Shown here: piece by piece, positions 58,778-64,000 of the stretch
How the letters are laid out: every line of letters begins with the position of its first letter
Position numbering within the stretch: the stretch's first letter is position 1
DNA from: Streptomyces sp. NBC_00250
GTDB lineage: Bacteria; Actinomycetota; Actinomycetes; Streptomycetales; Streptomycetaceae
DNA: 64,000 bases
Assembly: GCF_036192275.1 (NCBI RefSeq)
Contig: NZ_CP108088.1
Location: 5,643,501-5,707,500 of the forward strand
Direction: 5' to 3'
Made by a program: the position numbers and the translations under genes
The notes under the pieces: generated by a model
Told to the model about the DNA's origin: nothing
The model's database searches: none
Seen by the model: the letters and a program-made list of their open reading frames with translations, nothing else

Positions 58778-60421
58778 ATGACCCACCCCATGGACCTGAT
58801 CCCGGCACCCGCGCGCGTGGAGGGGCCGTACCGCTGCGGCTTCGTCCTGGACGAGCGGACGACCCTCAGCGCGGCCGCAGGCACCGAGAGCACCGCACGC
58901 TGGCTGCGCACCACCCTGGGCGCCGCCTTCGCGCTCCCGCTCCAGGACACGGCCGACGAGGACGCCACCCACAGCATCCGGCTGCGCCTCGACGACACCC
59001 TCGCCCCCGAGGCGTACCGGCTCCACGTCCTGATCGACCAGGTCGTCGAGATCACCGGAGGCGGGCCGGCCGGCGTCTTCTGGGGCGCCCAGACCCTCCG
59101 TCAGCTCCTCGGCCCCGAGGCCTTCCGCGAGGCGCCGGTGAAGAAGGGCGCGGTCGCGGCCCTGACGGCGCAGACCATCGAGGACGCCCCGCGATTCGGC
59201 TGGCGCGGCCTCATGCTCGACGTCTCCCGGCACTTCCTGCCCAAGGACGACGTCCTGCGCTACCTCGACCTCCTCGCCGCCCACAAGCTCAACGTCTTCC
59301 ACTTCCACCTCACCGACGACCAGGGCTGGCGCATCGAGATCAAGCGCCACCCCAAGCTCACCGAGGTCGGTTCCTGGCGGGCCCGCAGCAAGTGGGGCCA
59401 CCGGGCCTCGCCGCTCTGGGACGAGACCCCGCACGGCGGGTTCTACACCCAGGACGACATCCGCGAGATCGTCGCGTACGCCGCCGAGCGGCACATCACC
59501 GTCGTCCCCGAGATCGACCTGCCCGGCCACTCGCAGGCCGCCATCGCCGCGTATCCCGAACTCGGCAACACCGACGTCGTCGACACCGCCGCCCTCACCG
59601 TCTGGGACACCTGGGGCGTCAACCCCAACGTCCTCGCCCCCACCGAGGCCGTCCTGCGCTTCTACGAGGGCGTCTTCGAGGAGGTCCTCGACCTCTTCCC
59701 GGCGGCCACGTCACCCTTCGTCCACGTCGGCGGCGACGAGTGCCCCAAGGACCAGTGGAAGGCCTCCCCGGCCGCCCAGGCCCGCATCGAGGAACTCGGG
59801 CTCGCCGACGAGGACGAGCTGCAGTCCTGGTTCATCCGCCACTTCGACCGCTGGCTCACCGCCCGCGGACGGCGGCTCATCGGCTGGGACGAGATCCTGG
59901 AGGGCGGTCTCGCGGAGGGCGCGGCCGTCTCCTCCTGGCGGGGATACGGCGGCGGGATCGCCGCCGCCGAGGCCGGCCACGACGTCGTCATGTGCCCCGA
60001 GCAGCAGGTGTACCTGGACCACCGTCAGGCACCGGGCGAGGACGAACCGATGCCCATCGGATACGTCCGCACCCTGGAGGACGTCTACCGCTTCGAGCCC
60101 GTCCCGCCGGGCCTCTCGCCGGAGGCCGCCGCCCACATCCTGGGAACCCAGGCCAACGTCTGGACCGAGGTGATGGAGAGCCGGTCCCGCGTCGACTACC
60201 AGGTCTTCCCGCGCCTCGCCGCCTTCGCCGAGGTCGCCTGGTCCATGCTGCCCGCGCCGGAGGCACGCGACTACCCGGCCTTCGCACGCCGGATGGACAC
60301 CCACTACGCGCGCCTGGACGCCCTCGGCGTGGACTACCGCCCGCCCGCCGGGCCCCACCCCCGGCAGCAGCGCCCCGGGGTCCTGGGACGCCCTCGCGAA
60401 GGGACGCCCCCGATCGTGTGA
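58778..60421 (+). CDS. GH20 beta-N-acetylhexosaminidase, cytoplasmic
   Basis: Hydrolyses terminal beta-linked GlcNAc/GalNAc from imported oligosaccharides using substrate-assisted catalysis. ATG 58778, 547 residues without a signal peptide, so it works inside the cell. Residues ~1-140 form the GH20b-like domain (MDLIPAPARVEGP...GVFWGAQTLRQLL), then the TIM barrel: FGWRGLMLDVSRHFLPKDDV, NVFHFHLTDDQGWRIEI, VVPEIDLPGHSQAAI, and the catalytic pair in HVGGDECPKDQW (Asp320-Glu321). LGTQANVWTEVMESRSRVDYQVFPRLAAFAEVAW closes the active site. Fourth gene of the uptake operon, which supports intracellular degradation. Confidence 0.96.
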   Translation: MTHPMDLIPAPARVEGPYRCGFVLDERTTLSAAAGTESTARWLRTTLGAAFALPLQDTADEDATHSIRLRLDDTLAPEAYRLHVLIDQVVEITGGGPAGVFWGAQTLRQLLGPEAFREAPVKKGAVAALTAQTIEDAPRFGWRGLMLDVSRHFLPKDDVLRYLDLLAAHKLNVFHFHLTDDQGWRIEIKRHPKLTEVGSWRARSKWGHRASPLWDETPHGGFYTQDDIREIVAYAAERHITVVPEIDLPGHSQAAIAAYPELGNTDVVDTAALTVWDTWGVNPNVLAPTEAVLRFYEGVFEEVLDLFPAATSPFVHVGGDECPKDQWKASPAAQARIEELGLADEDELQSWFIRHFDRWLTARGRRLIGWDEILEGGLAEGAAVSSWRGYGGGIAAAEAGHDVVMCPEQQVYLDHRQAPGEDEPMPIGYVRTLEDVYRFEPVPPGLSPEAAAHILGTQANVWTEVMESRSRVDYQVFPRLAAFAEVAWSMLPAPEARDYPAFARRMDTHYARLDALGVDYRPPAGPHPRQQRPGVLGRPREGTPPIV

Positions 60422-60646
60422 GGGACCCGACATCCCCCTTCACCCAAGAGCGGCGAAACGGAAGTTACCGTCACTCGTCGGGGCGTCCCGGACGGAACAG
60501 TCCTTCGCGGGCCCTCGCGCCGGACCGCTCGGAAGATGTGCCAGAGTTGCCACGTCCGGCCTGTGAGCACGTACGGTACGCCCACACGCAGGCGCGACCG
60601 CCGGGCACATTCGGGGACCACCGGGACACCGGGAAGGGGCAGCGGG

Positions 60647-61522
60647 TTGACCACGCACGCACCACAGACGGCGCAGTCCGTGACGCTGCCCGCCTCGCTC
60701 GACGAGGCCGTGGCGGCGCTCACGGCCATGCCGGCCGCCGTCCCCGTCGCCGGTGGCACCGACCTGATGGCCGCCGTCAACAAGGGCCAGCTCCGCCCCG
60801 CCGGACTCGTCGGCCTGAGCCGCATCAACGAAATCCGCGGCTGGCAGTACCAGGACGGCCACGCACTCCTCGGCGCGGGCCTCACGCACGCGCGCATGGG
60901 CCGCCCCGACTTCGCCGCCCTCATCCCCGCCCTCGCCGCCGCCTCCCGCGCGGCGGGACCGCCCCAGATCCGCAACGCGGGCACCCTCGGCGGCAACGTC
61001 GTCACCGCCGCGCCCACCGGCGACTCGCTGCCCGTCCTCGCCGCCCTGGAGGCCGACCTGGTCGTCCTCGGGCCGCTCGGCAGCCGCGAGATCCCCGTCT
61101 CCCACCTGCTGGCAGGACGTGACCTGCTGGCCCCCGGCGAGCTCGTCGCCTTCGTCCGCGTCCCCCTGCTCCACGCCCCCCAGGTCTTCGTCAAGGCCAC
61201 CGGCCGCACCGGCCCGGCCCGCGCCACCGCCTCCGTCGCCGTCGTCCTCGACCCGGCCCGGCGCGGGGTGCGCTGCGCGGTCGGCGCCGTCGCGCCGATG
61301 CCGCTGCGCCCGCTGGAGGCGGAGCGCTGGATCGCCTCGCTGGTCGACTGGGACAACGACCGGGGGCTCGCCCCCGAGGCGCTCGCGGCGTTCGGCGAGT
61401 ACGTCGCCGCCGCCTGCATCCCGGACCCGCCGGGCGACGAAGTGTTGCCCCCGGCCGTACTGCACCTGCGGCGCACCGTCGCCGCACTCGCCCGACGGGC
61501 ACTGGGGAGGGCACTGTCGTGA
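60647..61522 (+). CDS. FAD-binding subunit of a xanthine-dehydrogenase-family molybdoenzyme
   Basis: Medium (CoxM/XdhB-type) subunit passing electrons between the Fe-S clusters and NAD or another acceptor. TTG 60647, with GGGAAGGGGC 7-16 bases upstream, gives 291 residues; an ATG at 60536 in the same frame would add 37 residues with no family similarity. FAD-pyrophosphate motif AAVPVAGGTDLMAAVNKGQ and second flavin motif IRNAGTLGGNVVTAAPTGDSLPVL; CO-dehydrogenase flavoprotein C-terminal domain at ~175-285 (FVKATGRTGPARATASVAVVLD). First gene of an operon; overlaps the Fe-S subunit by four bases. Confidence 0.92.
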   Translation: MTTHAPQTAQSVTLPASLDEAVAALTAMPAAVPVAGGTDLMAAVNKGQLRPAGLVGLSRINEIRGWQYQDGHALLGAGLTHARMGRPDFAALIPALAAASRAAGPPQIRNAGTLGGNVVTAAPTGDSLPVLAALEADLVVLGPLGSREIPVSHLLAGRDLLAPGELVAFVRVPLLHAPQVFVKATGRTGPARATASVAVVLDPARRGVRCAVGAVAPMPLRPLEAERWIASLVDWDNDRGLAPEALAAFGEYVAAACIPDPPGDEVLPPAVLHLRRTVAALARRALGRALS

Positions 61523-62991
61523 GCAGCAACGAACAGCACGGGAACCAGGGCGGGAGCCCGGGCGGCTGGGAGCCGATCCCGCAGAGCGAGGGGTACGACG
61601 GGGACGCCACCGCGTTCGTCCAGCTGCCCCCGGACTTCATGCTGGACGGCGTCCCCCTGGAAGCCCCCGGCCACGGCTACGTACCGCCGATGATCACCCC
61701 GCTGCAGCCGCTCACCCCGGCGGCGACGGACCCGGCGGCGACCGGCACGTGGACGGTCCACCTGCCGACGCAGGCGGAGCAGACCCGGTACGCGGAGCAG
61801 ACCCAGTACTTCGACGGTGCGGAGTACGCCGACCAGGGCGCGCCCTTCGGGCAGCCGGCCGAGTACGTCGAGCCGACGGGGTACGCGGGGCAGCCCGGGC
61901 ACTTCGAGCAGGCGGGTCACACGGGCCACACCGGCCACACGGAGCGCGTCGAGCACTTCGAGCAGGATCCGCACGCGACGGCCGAGTGGCGCTTCACGGA
62001 GGTGACGGCGCCCGCCGCCGCCTCCGGCACCACCGGCCAGTGGGAGATTCCGGTCGTACCGGACATCGCCGAGGTCGAGGGCGCCGAGCCGACGGAGGAG
62101 CCGGGCGAGTTCGCCGCCTCGTCCGTCAGGCCCTACGCCGAGGCCCCGGCGACCCTGCCGGGCGGCGCCCCGGCGCCGTGGGCGCTTCCGGAGGAGCCGG
62201 CCGCGCAGGCCGTCACCGAGACCGATGCGGCGGGCGACGGCGAGCCGGGCGCGAGCCCGGAGGCCGAGCAGACCGAGGCGGAGACGGAGGGCCCCGGCGA
62301 GGAGCCGGGTGAGGAGCCGGGCGACGGTCCGGGTGAGCCCGACACGTCGGCCGCCGCCCACGAGGACCCCGCGCCCGCATCCGACCCGGCCTCCGGCCCG
62401 AACCTCGCCGCCTCCACCGACAGCGACGAGCACCCCCACACCTCGTACACCCTGCGGGTCAACGGCGCCGACCGGCCCGTCACCGGCTCCTGGATCGGCG
62501 AGTCGCTGCTCTACGTCCTGCGCGAGCGCCTCGGCCTCGCCGGGGCCAAGGACGGCTGCTCGCAGGGCGAGTGCGGCGCGTGCAACGTGCAGGTCGACGG
62601 CCGGCTCGTCGCCTCCTGCCTGGTCCCCGCGGCGACCGCCGCCGGGAGCGAGGTGCGGACGGTCGAGGGCCTCGCGGTCGACGGGGAGCCCTCCGACGTG
62701 CAGCGGGCGATGGCCAAGTGCGGAACCGTGCAGTGCGGCTTCTGCATCCCAGGCATGTGCATGACCGTGCACGACCTCCTGGAGGGCAACCACGCCCCCA
62801 GCGAACTCGAGACCCGCCAGGCGCTCGCCGGCAACCTCTGCCGCTGCTCCGGCTACCGGGGCGTCCTCGAAGCCGTACGCGACGTCGTGTCCGAGCGCGA
62901 GGCGAGCGCCGCGGCCGGCGCGGCCGAAGCCTCCGACGGGCCCCGTGTCCCGCACCAGATTCCCCACCCGCACGACGGAGGCATGGCGTGA
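61519..62991 (+). CDS. 2Fe-2S subunit with long disordered N-terminal extension
   Basis: Small Fe-S (CoxS/XdhA-type) subunit. GTG 61519, overlapping the previous stop; 490 residues, whereas ordinary members have ~160-180. The canonical part begins at ~residue 310 (YTLRVNGADRPVTGSWIGESLLYVLRE): plant-type 2Fe-2S ligands in CSQGECGACNVQVDGRLVASC, the all-helical second cluster domain with CGFCIPGMCM and CRCSGYRG. The first ~305 residues are Glu/Pro/Ala/Gly/Thr-rich, with AEQT-type and HTGHTGHT repeats, probably intrinsically disordered. No internal start with a good ribosome site was found near residue 300, so the fusion seems real. Overlaps the large-subunit gene by four bases. Confidence 0.9.
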   Translation: MSSNEQHGNQGGSPGGWEPIPQSEGYDGDATAFVQLPPDFMLDGVPLEAPGHGYVPPMITPLQPLTPAATDPAATGTWTVHLPTQAEQTRYAEQTQYFDGAEYADQGAPFGQPAEYVEPTGYAGQPGHFEQAGHTGHTGHTERVEHFEQDPHATAEWRFTEVTAPAAASGTTGQWEIPVVPDIAEVEGAEPTEEPGEFAASSVRPYAEAPATLPGGAPAPWALPEEPAAQAVTETDAAGDGEPGASPEAEQTEAETEGPGEEPGEEPGDGPGEPDTSAAAHEDPAPASDPASGPNLAASTDSDEHPHTSYTLRVNGADRPVTGSWIGESLLYVLRERLGLAGAKDGCSQGECGACNVQVDGRLVASCLVPAATAAGSEVRTVEGLAVDGEPSDVQRAMAKCGTVQCGFCIPGMCMTVHDLLEGNHAPSELETRQALAGNLCRCSGYRGVLEAVRDVVSEREASAAAGAAEASDGPRVPHQIPHPHDGGMA

Positions 62992-64000
62992 GCGACGCGA
63001 TCACCGCCGTTCCCACGGTCCCGGCCCTGGACACCCCCGGGCCCCTCGGCCAGGAGCCGCCCGCGCGCGGCCTCGGCACCTCGCTCCCGCAGGCCGAGTC
63101 GCGGGCGAAGACCGAGGGCACCTTCCCGTACGCCTCCGACCTGTGGGCCGAGGGGCTGCTCTGGGCCGCGATCCTGCGCTCCCCGCACCCGCACGCGCGC
63201 ATCGTCTCCGTCGACACCAGCGCCGCCACCGCCATGCCGGGCGTACGGGCCGTGGTGACGGCCGCCGACGTGCCCGGCGCGGCGACGTACGGCCGCCGGG
63301 TCGCCGACCGCCCGGTGTTCGCCGCCGACCTGGTCCGGCACCACGGCGAGGCACTCGCCGCCGTGGCCGCCGACCACCCCGACACGGCCCGCCTGGCCGC
63401 CGCCGCGATCAGCGTCGAGTACGAGGTGCTCGACCCGGTCACGGACCCGGAGAAGGCGTTCGCTGCGGAGGCGCTGCACCCCGACGGAAACCTGATCCGG
63501 CACATTCCGCTCCGCTTCGGCGACCCGGAGGCGACGGGCGAGATCGTCGTCGAGGGCCTGTACCGGATCGGCCGCCAGGACCCCGCGCCGATCGGCGCGG
63601 AGGCGGGCCTCGCCGTACCGCGCCCCGACGGCGGGGTGGAGCTCTACACCGCCTCGACCGACCCGCACACCGACCGCGACCTGGCCGCCGCCTGCTTCGG
63701 CCTGCCGCCCGAGCAGGTCAAGCTGGTCGTCACCGGCGTCCCCGGCGCCACCGGCGACCGCGAGGACCCGGGCTTCCAGATCCCGCTGGGCCTGCTCGCG
63801 CTGCGTACCGGCTGCCCGGTCAAGCTCACCGCTACGCGCGAGGAATCCTTCCTCGGCCACGCCCACCGGCACCCCACCCTGCTGCGTTACCGGCACCACG
63901 CGGACGCGGAAGGGCGGCTGGTGAAGGTGGAGGCGCAGATCCTGCTCGACGCGGGCGCGTACGCCGACTCCTCGTCGGAGTCCCTCGCGGCGGCCGTGGC
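62988..64000 (+). CDS. Molybdopterin-binding large subunit (XDH family), 3'-truncated
   Basis: Catalytic subunit, GTG 62988 (GTGA overlap), open to the right edge: 337 complete codons of an expected ~750. Begins VSDAITAVPTVPALDTP, then the conserved first domain AESRAKTEGTFPYASDLWAEGLLWAAILRSPHPHARIVSVDTSAA, HHGEALAAVAADHPDTARLAAAAISVEYEVLDPVTD, and start of the Mo-binding domain IGAEAGLAVPRPDGGVELYTAS. The segment that normally reads GGAFGG(K/R)ED is GATGDRED here, so the Mo-site Phe/Gly are substituted; REESFLGHAHRHP follows normally. Substrate (purine, aldehyde or another heterocycle) cannot be told. Confidence 0.92.
   Translation, partial: MSDAITAVPTVPALDTPGPLGQEPPARGLGTSLPQAESRAKTEGTFPYASDLWAEGLLWAAILRSPHPHARIVSVDTSAATAMPGVRAVVTAADVPGAATYGRRVADRPVFAADLVRHHGEALAAVAADHPDTARLAAAAISVEYEVLDPVTDPEKAFAAEALHPDGNLIRHIPLRFGDPEATGEIVVEGLYRIGRQDPAPIGAEAGLAVPRPDGGVELYTASTDPHTDRDLAAACFGLPPEQVKLVVTGVPGATGDREDPGFQIPLGLLALRTGCPVKLTATREESFLGHAHRHPTLLRYRHHADAEGRLVKVEAQILLDAGAYADSSSESLAAAV

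Overview
The window is a high-GC (roughly 70 % or more) actinobacterial chromosome segment, almost certainly Streptomyces. The order mtrA-mtrB-lpqB, comF, hpf, secA, tandem Ser/Thr kinases (pkaA/pkaB type), prfB, ftsE-ftsX, smpB-ssrA, narK-nnaR, malic enzyme, hup, murA is core Streptomyces chromosome. Many GTG and TTG starts, 4-bp stop/start overlaps and long Pro/Gly/Ala-rich linkers fit this. Phage genes, insertion sequences and CRISPR arrays were not seen.

Layout. 1-4.6 kb: the MtrAB-LpqB envelope-stress system (mtrA cut by the left edge). 4.7-7.5 kb: comF-like gene, hpf with a structured leader, and an orphan NarL-type regulator. 7.5-9.4 kb (minus): an AlkZ/YcaQ-type DNA glycosylase and a GNAT acetyltransferase. 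9.6-15.2 kb: secA, two small actinobacterial genes of unknown function, a HAD hydrolase and a DJ-1/PfpI protein. 15.6-20.6 kb: a 1657-residue NAD-glutamate dehydrogenase. 20.6-24.5 kb: a GT87 mannosyltransferase-like protein, a polysaccharide-export ABC pair and a divergent TetR regulator. 24.6-28.2 kb (minus): a sugar ABC importer. 28.4-35.8 kb: a 1261-residue FHA-FtsK/SpoIIIE-like protein divergent from two membrane Ser/Thr kinases. 35.8-42.6 kb: prfB, an LAETG wall-anchored protein, a small zinc-ribbon membrane protein, ftsEX, an S41 protease, smpB and tmRNA. 42.7-47.8 kb: an MFS/LysR pair, then narK and nnaR (nitrate assimilation). 47.9-52.7 kb: a HelD-type helicase, a putative small RNA, malic enzyme and HU. 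52.9-55.4 kb: murA (minus), yqgE and a DUF3039 gene. 55.7-60.4 kb: an ABC importer with a cytoplasmic GH20 hexosaminidase. 60.6-64 kb: a three-subunit xanthine-dehydrogenase-family operon, cut by the right edge.

Working together. MtrAB-LpqB, the kinases and FtsEX touch envelope and division control. SmpB and tmRNA with HPF and RF2 form a translation-rescue/hibernation set. The GH20 operon reads as uptake of amino-sugar oligosaccharides followed by cytoplasmic hydrolysis. narK-nnaR couples nitrate transport to a HemD-like DNA-binding co-regulator.

The least explained items are the ordered RNA leader of hpf, the structured RNA between the helicase and malic enzyme genes, the repeat tract inserted in the ATPase domain of the FHA-FtsK protein (which has Arg in place of the Walker A Lys), an extra extracytoplasmic domain in a MalF-type permease, and a ~300-residue disordered extension on the 2Fe-2S subunit.
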